A DNA stretch of 64,000 nucleotides, taken from Cylindrobasidium torrendii FP15055 ss-10 (taxonomy: Eukaryota; Basidiomycota; Agaricomycetes; Agaricales; Physalacriaceae). How positions within the stretch are numbered: position 1 is the first letter of the stretch; each line of letters starts with the position of its first letter. The notes under the pieces are model-generated. The model was not told the origin of the DNA. It did not search any database and saw nothing but the letters and a program-made list of their open reading frames with translations. Shown piece after piece: positions 34,143 through 45,716 of this stretch. Made by a program: the position numbers and the translations under genes. The stretch spans positions 1 through 64,000 of the forward strand of contig KN880540.1 of NCBI GenBank assembly GCA_000934385.1. Direction: 5' to 3'.

Positions 34143-34620
34143 TACAGGGTTTTGCATTAAAAATGCGCAACCCCGCTGGCAAAATCCCAGCACGTGATTT
34201 CCCCGTGACTGGCTTGGGGCAGCTCAGGGCGCGCTTCTGGTGCATTGATTGAGCCTTCTGAGATGCTAGATAAACCCTTCAGAAGGGTCGATGTAAGTAC
34301 AAGTCAATCCTGCGGGTAGGTAGAAGAGGAGACGCTCGCAGCAGAGCTAGCAAAAGACGCAGGACCGAAAAAGGCAGCCAGTGTGGTGCATCTTTGGTCG
34401 CGTTGGCAATAAATGGGCCCAAAGTGGTTGGGCCTGGTTCACCCAATACTTAGCAACTGTCGTGTATCTCTGTATGAAGCTCTCCAGCGGCACACTGGGG
34501 CCTTTGGGAGGTCGGCGCAGGTTGCATCGGCGATTTCGGAGGCGTCGGTCCGGTCACGGGAAAAGTCACGTGCTGGGATTTTGCCAGCGGGGTTTCGCAT
34601 TTTTAATGCAAAACCCTGTA
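34143..34620. mobile_element. MITE-like element with ~70-bp terminal inverted repeats
   Basis: Terminal inverted repeats of about 70 bases begin TACAGGGTTTTGCATTAAAA and end with its complement. They match with only a few mismatches and one indel. The ends can be read as CAGGG...CCCTG flanked by TA on both sides, as expected for a TA target duplication (Tc1/mariner-type). There is no transposase frame inside the 478 bases, so it is non-autonomous. The TIR contains an AAAATCCCAGCACGTGA block with an E-box-like CACGTG. Confidence 0.78.
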
Positions 34621-35002
34621 TGGAATGTTGTTGTGTGAAAAAGCTGAATTATCTGCTATTGGTTACGGAGTCAAACACTATCATATTGATTGGCAATGCT
34701 TCAAAGCTTGATATTACACCCAACCCATTTCACTCTTGAGGGAAACTCAACGACCTCATTCTCTACAAGAAAATAGCAAGTGGTCCGTCCCAAACGTCGA
34801 CGTGTACGGATCAACCGGGCCGGTGATCGGTCCATGTGTGCCATATATGTAGCGTGGGAACGTATTGCTCTTTTCCTCGACATTTTTTTCGATGCTGCAC
34901 CGATTTGTCTCCAACGTCACTCGACGGCCCGAGATCCGTTGGCCATCAGCTTTTCTTAGGCCGTGCTGCTTTTCAACCACCACCATTCGTTTTGCGAAGA
35001 AA
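34621..35002. other. intergenic, promoter of OLA1
   Basis: About 380 bases between the TIR element and the OLA1 start. No other element was recognised. Confidence 0.45.
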
Positions 35003-36812
35003 ATGCCTCCCAAGAAGCAAGCTGCCGAGACCAAGGCAAGTACTCCGCATCTCCCCGGAGGGTTCAGCGCTGACCGACAGGCATAGATTCTCCTAGGACG
35101 ACCTGGGAACAACTTGAAGATCGGTATTGTCGGTGTGCCCAATGTCGGAAAATCGTCCTTCTTCAACGCGTTGACAAATACAAGTGCGTGTTACTTTTGG
35201 ATCGGCTTGGATCGCTCGCTGACGCGCCTCCAGGCAACGCGCTCGCTGCCAATTATCCATACGCGACGATTAACCCCGAAGTAAGGAAAGCGTCCTCTCA
35301 AACCATCGGGCTCTCACATATCCCAGGAAGCCCGTGTTCCAGTCCCAGATGAGCGCTTCGACTGGCTCTGCGAAACATACCAACCTGCATCTCGCGTTCC
35401 CGCCCACCTCACTTGCATCGATATCGCAGGTTTAACTGCTGGCGCGTCCACTGGTGCTGGCCTAGGCAACGCTTTCCTTTCCCATGTTCGTGCCGTCGAC
35501 GGTATCTTCCAACTCGTCCGCGCATTCGACGACGCCGAAGTCACCCACGTCGATGGCGATGTCGATCCGTGTCGGGATATGACCACCATCCAGACAGAAC
35601 TCCGCTTGAAGGACATCGAATGGGTAGAGAAACACCTCGAAGGATTGAAGAGATCAGGCCGCGCGCTCAACAGCACCAGTCTTGCCGACAAAGCCAAGAA
35701 AGAGGAGATCGCTACCGTCGAACAAATTCTCAAGGTCCTCACTGTCGACGAGAAGGACGTGCGCAAGCACGCTTGGACAAACAAAGAGGTGATGCTCATT
35801 TCCAGCCATCTCCCTTCTGATGAAAAAGAGCTTTGTGCTCGATTAACCCAGCTCGTTGAGGAGGGAGTAACGCCCCATTATTCCTTTGAGATAAACTACC
35901 CTTCTGATTCCATACATCTCCCTCTTGTCCTTTGCATTGTAAACTGACTCGTTTTCTCCAGGTGAATACAACTTTGATGTGGCTCACATGTATGACGATA
36001 AAGAGCATGTGCTCGATAACCCAGCTCGTCGAGGCGGGAGTAACGCCCCAACAGCCTTTGAGAAAAAATTCCATCTGACTCTTGCCCGTTAGTATTGTCG
36101 GCCGTATACTGACTCCTCCATAGATTGATGTTGTCAACGGCCTCATGCTACTCACAGCCAAACCTGTCACATACCTTGTCAACCTCAGCGAGAAGGATTA
36201 CATCCGCAAGAAGAACAAATGGTATGTCGCTGTGTTACTATTTCCGTCCGAGACTAAGGTTTCCTCAGGTTACCCAAGATCAAAGAGTGGGTTGACAAGA
36301 ATAATGCCGGCGACCAAATCATCCCCTTCTCTGTTGCCTTCGAGGAGCGTCTGTCCCCTATGACCCCAGAGGAGAAGAAGGCAGAGGAGCAGAAAGTTGG
36401 CGCCGTCTCCAATCTCACCAAGATCACCCATGCCGGTTATAACAGCCTCGAACTCATTCGCTACTTCACCGCCGGTCCTGATGAGGTTCGCGCATGGACA
36501 ATCCGCAAGGGCACGAAAGCACCAGCCGCTGCCGGTGTTATCCAGTATGTGCACTACGGTTTGCTTGTATCTTGTCTTGACCTCTTCCCTCTCTTAGCTC
36601 CGACTTCGAGAAGAAGTTCGTCTGTGGCGAAATTATGGCTTTCGATGATCTCAAAGAAAACAAGACTGAAGCTGCGACTAAGGCTGCTGGTAAGCTGAGG
36701 CAACAAGGCAAGCCTTACGAAAGTGAGCAAGTTTCCTCATTTATCAACTCTTCGCTTATTTTCGGACGCAGTGGTGGACGGCGACATCGCATACTGGAAG
36801 GCCGGCGCATAG
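35003..36812 (+). CDS. OLA1: Obg-like ATPase 1 (YchF/OLA1)
   Basis: Model: join(35003..35035,35087..35183,35234..35280,35327..35788,36124..36221,36269..36544,36598..36722,36772..36812), 392 residues, the family length. P-loop [59 protein letters not shown] and the C-terminal TGS segment ending [13 protein letters not shown] identify it. OLA1 is a cytosolic P-loop ATPase of the Obg GTPase superfamily, linked to ribosomes and stress responses. Intron 1 uses a GC donor (AAG|GCAAGT). Intron 4 is 335 bases, far longer than its neighbours, and is a tandem duplicate of itself. Confidence 0.95.
35789..36123 (+). repeat. tandemly duplicated intron inside OLA1
   Basis: Unit 1 (35789-35961) and unit 2 (35962-36123) both start GTGA, share the block from about 35819 and 35994 (GAGC..TGTGCTCGAT, AACCCAGCTCGT, GGGAGTAACGCCCCA), and both end with a CTGAC branch site and an AG acceptor. 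Both must be removed to keep the OLA1 frame (NKE joined to IDVVNG). Confidence 0.75.
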
Positions 36813-37181
36813 ACGCTTATGTCTGGCTCTTATTTAACGTACTACTTATAATACTAGGTTCAATTTCAACTGTATATTACTCAACTCGTCTTACTCTCGT
36901 CGTGCTCGTGAAGATCCAGTGGAGTTCGGCTGGGACTCGAAAATCGACGAGTTGTCCCATCAATGCATCAGGTTTCCACAACTTTGGCACGGGCATTCTC
37001 ATGCACTGGTTTTCCATCGTGCGTAAACTATGTTCGTAATCGCGCTGTCCACACCGTCAAAGTGAGCTCTTTGTTGTCGCTCCGGCATGGCACAGTCGGC
37101 TGATCACGTACGACTACTTACATCCAACAGCAGGTACTCAATATAATGGGTTGAATTCCAGAGACCGGGCAGCTAAACAAC
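36813..37181. other. intergenic, no gene seen
   Basis: This holds the 3' end of OLA1 and the promoter of methyltransferase 1. Nothing distinct was found. Confidence 0.45.
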
Positions 37182-38898
37182 ATGCCCAGCCAACTTAGTC
37201 AACTTGTTGAACTCCTTGCTTCAAACGTTAAGGAATTGGAGGCCACTTACGCTCAAGCAGGGCAGGAGATTCCGTCGCTGGATGATCTCTTCAAGCCCTC
37301 GCCATTGGAAATGGGCGCCGCGACTCAGCAGAATCGCACAGTTATTGCTGCTGCCGCCAACCAGCTTTTGCATTCGGTCGTCACCCCACTTGCCGCCGTT
37401 CAGCTCGCAGCAGGCGGTGCTGTCTTGACGACGGCTCTGGGTATTGTCCAAGACGCAGATGTGGCTGACCTCTTGCTCGAAGCAGGCCCTCAGGTGAGTC
37501 TGCCCATCTGACCTCAGTGACAGGGCGCTGGCTGAACATAGAAATGCAGGGTCTCCATGTACAGGATATTTCGTCTGCAACGGGTGTGAACCAGGACATC
37601 CTGGCTCGGTTCCTCCGCTTGCTCGCGTCTCGTCATATCTTCAAGGAACTGTCCCCCAACGTCTTCACACATAACCGGATTTCCTCTATGTTTGTCAAAG
37701 GGAAGCCTACGAGCGAACTGAAGGCGGAGTGAGTCCTCAAGCTCAGGCTGTATAGTCTGACTGCGCTAACCTTCTCCAGCCCCTTGACTCGCTTCGACAA
37801 GAATCCAATTGCCAATCTTCTTGCATCAATGTGCGCCCTTGACTTCTTCGCTAATCACTCAATCTATATGTTCCAAGGACCGACGAATGTCTGGAAATTG
37901 CGCCGTACATGAAGGAATGGGTGTCGAACCCTGAAGCTGTCAACGCGCCCTTCAATCTGGCGAAGAAGAGCGACTCCTCGTACTGGGAATGGCTTGGGCA
38001 GCCAGGGAATGAATTGCATGCAAGCCGCATTGCGACGATGATGTCGGGAGTCGCTTCTCATTTTCCGAATGAGATTGTCACCGACTGTGCGTTCTCCTCC
38101 TCGAATTTATGGTACATAATGCCCACTGATCGTTGCATAGCTGTCGATGGGAATAACCTCAGACCAGGTGCTCTTGTGATTGATATTGGTGGGGGCAATG
38201 GCAGCGCAACGATGCAAATGTACCAGAAATACCCGCATTTCAAGTACACTATTCAGGATATCGAGAGTCAGGAGGCTCCCGCCGACAATGTACGTTTCAA
38301 TATCCTGCTTCGTACTCCTGTGTTCATCCATTGCATATCAAGTTTTGGAAAGCCTCATCCGCCGCGGACGCCTACACAAACGGACAAGTCCAATTCCAAT
38401 GTTCGTCTGCTTATACCAAACGTATTCTGTTCTTATGCCTACAGGCCATGACTTCTTCGAGCCTCAGCCAGTGAAGAATGCTGATGTTTACTTCACACGT
38501 CTGTGCATCCACGATTGGGCAGACCCCAAAGCCAAACTCATCATGTCGCGCGTTCGGGAAGCTGCTGGTCCCAATTCCAAGTTCGTCGTCCTGGACACGC
38601 TAGCGATGCACACTTGTGCGGACCCCGACCTTCCCGATTCTCCAATCGCTCCGCAACCGCTCATGGCAAACTATGGCATGGCAGGTCCTGCTGGTTTCTC
38701 TGCCTTGTTAGATATCCAGGTATGTTGTATCGTTATTCAGTACTCGTGTCGCTGACTGTCTCCCACTAGATGATGTTGGTACACAACGGAAAGGAGCGAA
38801 CCATAGCAGATATGAGAAGCCTGGGGGAGGCTACAGGCTGGAAGCTTCAGAAAGTAAGACACGACAAACTAATGACCTACATATTTGCCCCAGCATAG
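37182..38898 (+). CDS. SAM-dependent O-methyltransferase 1
   Basis: Model: join(37182..37493,37550..37728,37780..37830,37878..38086,38141..38289,38343..38400,38445..38719,38770..38898), 453 residues. Class I methyltransferase of the caffeate/hydroxyindole O-methyltransferase family (Methyltransf_2). An N-terminal winged-helix region (DISSATGVNQDILARFLRLLASRHIF) precedes the SAM loop LVIDIGGGNGSATM, and the catalytic-base region reads CIHDWADPKAK (His of HDW). The end GERTIADMRSLGEATGWKL-type block is complete. It would methylate a phenolic hydroxyl; the substrate is unknown. It is the first of a tandem pair. Confidence 0.92.
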
Positions 38899-39440
38899 TC
38901 GTGTAGGGATGGAACTCTACTGGTTCAACCCAGTAAACTCATTGTAGACGTTATCACATTTCGTCAAATAAACGCACTGCCTGTCCGTCTATTTGAGTAC
39001 ATTTCACCTGATTTTCTTTCCAAGACCGTTCTGTTAAAACCCAGTGGCATCAGGCTACGCGTGAAAAACGATTACGACCGATTGGATGCAGCATCGATAT
39101 TCAATATTGAGAGCAGGTAATCAGACAGGACTGACGAGGAACACCTTGAACGAGTGACAACGCTCAAGTAGCGACTGGCACTTGCGACTCGCTTCGGCAG
39201 CGTCAGCTTAAGCAAGATTATCATCCTCGGCACAGGTGTCCCAAAGGGAAGACTTTGAAGGTGTGAACCATCTGACCTGGTCCACTACGCGACTGAACGC
39301 TGATGCCTACTACATTCATTTCAATGTATTGACGGTGTTTATGGGACCTGCCTCACCGCTACGGTACTTGGAGGCCACGTACAGGCGGCAGAGTGAACCA
39401 GCATTATAAGACAAAGGTTTGTTCCAGGTTCACAGCAAGC
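38899..39440. other. intergenic between methyltransferases
   Basis: About 540 bases holding the promoter of the second copy. No clear element was found. Confidence 0.45.
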
Positions 39441-41172
39441 ATGGGTCATCTCACCGAACTGGCTGAACTTATTCTCTCAAGTGCCAAAGCTCTCGAAGCT
39501 GTCTATGACGATGCTGGGAAGTCCGTCCCAACTCTGGACGACCTTTTCTGTCCATCCCCACTGGACAGCGACCCAGCTGTTCAGACGGAGTCCATGACCA
39601 TTGTCGCTGCTGCCAACCAAATTATGCATACCGTCGCGAATCCTTTGACTGCGCTACAGCTTGCCGCAGGGGGATTAAATCTTACAACTGCATGGAGCAT
39701 TGTGCAGGAAGCCAACGTTCCAGATATACTGCTGGAGGCCGACGCACAGGTAAATTACATTCTTCAAAAGTCGAGTCGCCTCTGATTGTCGAAAGAAGGG
39801 ATTACACGTCAAAGATATTGCGTCTATATGCGGCCTTGAACAGGATCATCTGGCCCGCTTGCTTCGTTTCTTAGCCTCCCGCCATTTCTTCAAGGAAGTC
39901 TCGCCACACGTCTTCGCGAACAATCGTCTATCATCGTTCTTCCTCAAGCACAAATCCGTCAGCGAAATCAAAGCTGAGTACGCAAACGTTCACCTCTTCG
40001 CCGTAATCAGTATCTCTGAACGAAATCGTCTCTTGGTTATAGTCCCCAAAGTCGATACGACAACGCTCCGCTTGCAGGGATCTTGGGCATGATGTACGTC
40101 GGCTACTTTCAGTGACCAGGACTCAACTCGGTATACGCAGGGCCAACGACGGTCTCGAAGTCGCCCCGCATCTCAAGGACTGGGTGAAGTCGCCCCAAAG
40201 TGCGGAGGCCGCGTTCAATATCGCAAAGAAGACCGACCAGGACTATTGGGCGTGGCTTGGTGCTCCCGGAAACGAGGACCGAGCCAGGCAGGTTGCGACA
40301 GCGATGGCGGGAGGTGCAGCTCATTTTCCTCGTGAAAACGTTACAAACGGTAAGTTCAACTGCTTGAAAGGTCGACACTTCGAGCTGACGATATTGGCAT
40401 TCCTCAGCCATCGACGGAGCTAACCTAAAGCCTGGATCAATTGTTGTCGATGTTGGTGGTGGACAAGGCGGCGCGACTATGATGCTGTACAAGAAATATC
40501 CTCACCTCAAATATATCATCCAAGATTTGGACAACCAGGCGGACGCTGCTGGAGCGGTGAACCTTCATTTTTGCACCCTGAGAGTGATGCTAACACTTTG
40601 TCGATAGTTCTGGTCAAGCTCTGAGGCCGCAGACGCCTGGTCGAAGAAACAAGTGCAGTTTCAACGTACAGCTTTTCTTGCCTGCGTGTCCAATTGTACT
40701 GACGACCTTTTCATCACAGGCCACAGCTTCTTCGATGCCCAACCCGTCAAGAATGCCGATGTTTACCTGATGCGCTTGTGCATACATGACTGGTCAGACA
40801 GTAAAGCAAAGGTCATGATGTCGCGCATTCGAGACGCTGCTGGACCGACATCCCGGTTCGTGGTCCTCGACCCCCTGGCTATGCACACTTGCCAGGATCC
40901 AGACCTCCCCGAGAACCCCATTGCGCCCAAGCCACTGCTCGCCAACTACGGCATCGCGGGTCCAGGAGGTGTGTCCGCCATGTCGGATATTCAGGTAGGT
41001 CTGCGCTTTGAAGAGTAGTACGGATATTGACATCGACCTGCAGATGCTTTACATGTACAACGGGAAGGAGAGAACAGTAGCGGACATGAGGCTTCTGGGA
41101 GAGCAGGCGGGCTGGAAGCTGCAAGAACTCAAGCCAGGAAAATTGATGGCATACATCTTTTCACCTGCCTAA
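39441..41172 (+). CDS. SAM-dependent O-methyltransferase 2
   Basis: Model: join(39441..39749,39799..39977,40043..40093,40141..40349,40408..40556,40608..40665,40720..40994,41044..41172), 452 residues. Every exon except the first has the same length as in copy 1, so this is a tandem duplicate. SAM loop IVVDVGGGQGGATM and catalytic CIHDWSDSKAK are intact. The copies differ in the substrate-facing part after the SAM loop (AADAWSKKQVQFQ against AADAYTNGQVQFQ), so they may accept different substrates. Divergence shows the duplication is not very recent. Confidence 0.92.
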
Positions 41173-41320
41173 AGAGGAGGAAGAGAGATTACTTACTTAC
41201 AGTTCCATCGTTCAACATCGATGATCGTAGACAACAATGGTGGTATATAAAAGGCAATGTATTGCGAAGCTCGAACTGTTAAGGCGGTTAATGCCACGCA
41301 AAGTAGCCTTGCCGAGTAGG

Positions 41321-44300
41321 TCAATCGTAGCCACCGGTCGACAGTGACGGTGGTAATCCATCCTGTCCGCACCCTACCTCGCGGTTCGACGAGAGTTCTA
41401 ATTCGACCGTCGATCCCTTCATGAAAACCTCCCATTCCAGGAAGCAATTGCTCTTGTACGCCTCCCCATTCACTTTGACGCCCTTCGGGGTATATTCGTT
41501 AGCCCGTAACCAAACGGATGTACTTGGAACTTTGCGAAGCTTACCTCAACATAAATGTTCCCCCCTCCGAAGTTATGGCTGACAATTGACGTCGTCGTGT
41601 TGAACAATGGGTTGAAGAATGAGATGGATGGGAAATACGGTGAAGATAACAAGAATTGCTTCGTCCCGGGGAGTGGATACAAGCCCGCAAGGTAAAAGAA
41701 TACATAGCTGCCCATAGCGCCGGAATCTGCAGGCATATAAGCATAGTCCTGGCGGGAAACGAGAATCGCACCATCATTGCCAGGCAATCCATTGCGAGAG
41801 GTATTGAACCAGAAACTTATGGTTTCGCGAACCCGCTCAGCTGTACGGCCGGGCTTATCTGCATAATGATACATGTACGGGATCTGCTGGGATGGTTCAT
41901 TCGTCGAATCAAAGTAATTCTAGTATGGCCGTCAGACGGAGTGAAAATGGATGAAATCATGAAAGCCAGCTCACATTCTCAAACATGAAATCCAGGCGTT
42001 CGACGAAGCTATCCACCCCTCCTTGGAGTTCGATGAGCTTGGCCGTGTCGTGTGGGACATATTGCGAGTACACTATCGGAGATGTCTCGTAGAACCCATC
42101 CCTCCGGATGGCATTGAGGAAGCAAGTCGACTTTGTCGGATCGTTGACGCTGCAGTGCCGTGGGTCTGTGTAATTCCACGTTCCGTTCATAAACTTCGGC
42201 TGGGTATCGTCAGTGAATACGTCCTTTGCACCGGAAATATGGCGCGCACTTGAAAGAATCCAGTCACATTGGACCTTTCTGGCATCGACACGTTCCCATT
42301 CCACGAGTTCAAGTAGTTCTGAGCTCTGGCTGCATACTGTGAAGGGATTAGACAACATTTGCGCGAATATAGGTGGGTGCTGAGCTTGCCTTTACAGCGT
42401 CCTCAGAATGTCCCAATGCTTTGGATACTTGAGAAATAGTAAAGTCATTGAAGGCGTACTAAACATCGGCCGTCAGCGCAGAAACACCTTGGTTAAACTG
42501 AGGGAGCCGCACCTCAATAGACCTTGACACCTGCTTAGTGTTTGCCCCTCCGCGGAACGTTGTGTCAGAAGGTATGTATCCTGCCGTGGAGTTTAAATCG
42601 TTTGCACACGAACTGAACAGTGCCCATACCATACTCCTTCCAAGCGTCCGCTTGACGGCCTTGGACGTTCCAATTTGGAGGAGTGTCTTCAGCATCCGCG
42701 AGCAAGGCTGCATACAAATTGTCTGCAGACACTCCCAGTTTTTCGGCGTAGTGTTGGTATCTGTCGTTCGTTAGACTACGTAGATCATTGTGAACACTCC
42801 ACGTACTTCACAAAAAAGTCTGCTAGAATGGGATCGCCGTCTACGGTAGATGTCAATGAAGTGGGAGAATAAGCATCAGATTGGTGACTGACGGCTTCCT
42901 CCTTGGATATATCTGTGCTAGCATGAGCAGGCTGAATAACGCTGTGGTAATACACATACAACTGTGTTCCCATTTCGCGACCCTCGGGCAGCCATCCTAG
43001 GTGCACTAAGTGACCGGCCGATTGAGGAAAAAAACGCGACTCGCACCCTCATGTCGCTGAATGTCAATCATGCCTCGGACGACGCTTGCAAAGTTGACTG
43101 GATCGTGAAGGGACAAAAGAGGGAAAAGCGTGCGGTAAGTGTCCCACTTTTGTTTGGTCAACCACTGAACGGCGGAGAAGAGCATATACTTACATTACAG
43201 TAAAGTGCATCCCAGTACGGTTCGTCAGACACCCACCCAGGGTTTTCTCCGGAGACTACATTATTGAATATGGTCAGTTGTCAATGATCAGCAACGACGG
43301 CTTACAGTCGGCGGGCGCGACATGAGTGCGATAGAGCTTTGAAGCAGTCAGCGCGAGAGCGACTATGATAACCCTGGACTTACAGATGAATAGAGCAGCG
43401 TCACTGTATCCTCGTCCACGCCTTCTGCCTCAACTTGCACTCGGCTAAGGATGTCGCGCCACTGGTCTTCGCTGTCGCGGACAACACTTTCGAAATCAAA
43501 GTTGGGTATCTCTTCTTCGGCATTCGAGCACGCCTGATCCACCGAAATCAAGGAGATACCGACGCGCACAAGGATGGTCGTGACGTCTACTCCAGATGAC
43601 TGGAATCCGACCAGTCCGCCATGTTCATAACCCCACGCTGCGATGAAGTACGGTAAATATCCTGACAATAACGCAAAGAAGACTGACTATAATAATGCTG
43701 GTGGATATCTGTTCCCCATAGGTCCGCATAGTTTATCTTGTATGGGCCATACTCGAACGGCTTCTGGTCAAAGTCAACGCATGCGTACGCGTGGTATCTA
43801 TCTTTGCCAAATGAGTTCGCAAAGCTACCACTTCCAGTCATGCGGCCGGTGTCTGGGTCAATGAGCATGGTGATGTCGCTAGCGCTGAGTTGGCCGTCGT
43901 TGGTAACGTCCAGAAGTATTCGTGGGGTAGTCGAGTCGATTGGAAATGTGTATCGATGCAGCGCGGTCCGTCGAGTCGCAGTTAATTCGACACGAATGGA
44001 ATTGCTGAGATTTGTTGCAAAATAGCCTGGAGATGCAAAATCGTCGGGGGACCCTGAGGATAGTTAGCTTTTGGTGAGGACATTGCAGCGAGACCAGCAG
44101 ACCATCAGCGAGAACACTGCGTGAGATCTTGCGCTCTTCGATGGTAGTTAGGCATTGCTCAAAAACTGAACAATTGTGAATCGGGAATATTTTGAAATTG
44201 GACAGAGGGACTTGCTGGGGGAGAACGTAAATAGGAAAGATGAAGAGTAGAGGTGGACTCACGCCGCCCGTTCCACTTTGATGTAGCTCAGAGAACCCTG

Positions 44301-44629
44301 TGACATTCCATGATGGGTCCCCATCATACCCTGCGTGCTGCACAATGTCATTGAGAACGGATGGAAGGAAGGCCAGGAAATTGGAGCACGTTTCCTGGAG
44401 AGTCGGTGTCCATTCCAACTTTGACTAGCCCGTGAGGTACAGTAGCACCTGTGAACAATTTCTCAGTGTGGACGCATGGGGGGATATCAGGAAACGCACC
44501 TGGGAATGTGTGGCCGCCATTGATCGTTCCTATGAAGAGATTTATGTGCTCTAGAGGGTCCAACGCATACACTGAAGGCCATATATGCGCCAGGATAAGC
44601 GCCGCTCCCGTCCAGGAAATCTTGAGCAT
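41321..44629 (-). CDS. secreted GH92 alpha-mannosidase
   Basis: Eighteen exons on the minus strand: 44629-44500, 44448-44390, 44337-44263, 44214-44103, 44053-43688, 43637-43384, 43336-43306, 43255-43194, 43146-43047, 42996-42807, 42760-42630, 42580-42513, 42458-42390, 42336-42250, 42199-41975, 41919-41772, 41726-41545, 41482-41321; about 816 residues. A signal peptide (MLKISWTGAALILAHIWPSVYA) precedes LINLFIGT-like start LFIGTINGGHTFPG. Family blocks include TGFSELHQSGTGG, VRVGISLISVDQACSNAE, DAEDTPPNWNVQGR, TWNYTDPRHCSV, GFYETSPIVYSQYVP, GNDDSGAMGSYV and the ending LPPSLSTGGYD. GH92 enzymes are calcium-dependent exo-mannosidases that trim alpha-linked mannose. The exon at 42807-42996 may contain an extra in-frame intron. 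Intron 13 uses a GC donor. Confidence 0.9.
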
Positions 44630-45716
44630 GGTCGTAGCAAAGAAATCCCAATGTCAGGTGCTCAGGTCGTGCAAATACTCTGGAGAACGGCCTTCTGGCG
44701 GCCCGCAAATTATTCCGTGTGACTGTGAGTCCGTGGGCATTGTGTTCGCACAGTGTGTGTGGGTCCAGTATATTCCAGTGTCCAATCTCCTGCAATCCTG
44801 ATGGTAGACAAGACAATCACCGGACATGGGAGTTGAACGCGATCTTCACTCTCACGCGAGACGAAGAAAGATCACGTGATCACTTGCGATGGCGTGCTAT
44901 GGCGTGCTCGCCAGAAGATATATAAGAATGAGAACAGGGCGGCTCCCACTCTTGCTGCCCCGCCCACGTCTGGAATGTGCCATGTTATCTGTTTCTTCTT
45001 CTTCTGGCCGAACGACACGCTTTACACGACATGAAAATGTATCAGTCCACCATCGACGCGCCAACATCGACACTTTCCAAGCAACATACACTTTCGACTG
45101 ACCGCAACTTCGCCCGTTATCGTTCGCCATGAATGTCGCTGCTGGCCGCGGGATTCTATCGCCACATCTGGTCGCCCTCCCTCCGCCGTGGCCTTCGTTT
45201 GAAAATTGTTATCGACAGTCGCGACCCCAACCAAGATTTCCGCCCCACAAACTTGCAGCCTGCCTGGCCGCTTTGTGCCACGTCGACAAGGACCCCTGCC
45301 ACTCTGTTGTACCTTCGATTGGCCGTTCCTCAGTTCAGCCTTCGATCAGTGAACGATACGAGCACGCCTGACTCCAGTACCAATTGTCCGGAAACTCTTG
45401 ATTTAATATGGTCTGGCCTCAGTTCACCGCTTTCACCTTTACAGGCTGATTACTTGGCACCAAGAAGCTGCAAATTTAGTTCATTTGCCGCACCCAACAA
45501 AACATGCACCCATCCCTCAGCCTCTTCGCATTGTATATTACATCCACGGAGCTGGCGGATCTCAGTGAACGTAGCAACTCGGAGCTCGTTCAGTGCATGT
45601 GTTGTTCTTGGGGTCCTTGGTCGGGTGATGTACGTAGCCACTATAAAAGACACAGATCGAGCAGAATTCCAATCCATCTTTTTTGAAACCATTATCTTTG
45701 CTTGAACTTCTTCGAC
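44630..45716. other. divergent promoter region
   Basis: About 1.1 kb between the divergent GH92 and EgtB-like genes. A 190-codon plus-strand open frame (45133-45705) ends just before the next ATG and spans that gene's TATA box, so I do not call it a gene. Confidence 0.45.
45642..45648 (+). promoter_or_regulatory. TATA box of EgtB-like gene
   Basis: TATAAAA lies about 69 bases before the ATG at 45717. It supports that ATG as the true start and argues against a methyltransferase exon further upstream. Confidence 0.6.

Noticed and set aside
18867..41172. A psilocybin-type gene cluster built on the AADC and methyltransferases
   Set aside because: The expected kinase, N-methyltransferase and P450 are absent. 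The methyltransferases here are of the O-methyl family and housekeeping genes lie between.
45133..45705. A 190-codon plus-strand open frame just upstream of the EgtB-like gene
   Set aside because: It shows no domain or family pattern, lies across the TATA box of the next gene and contains none of the expected EgtD methyltransferase motifs.
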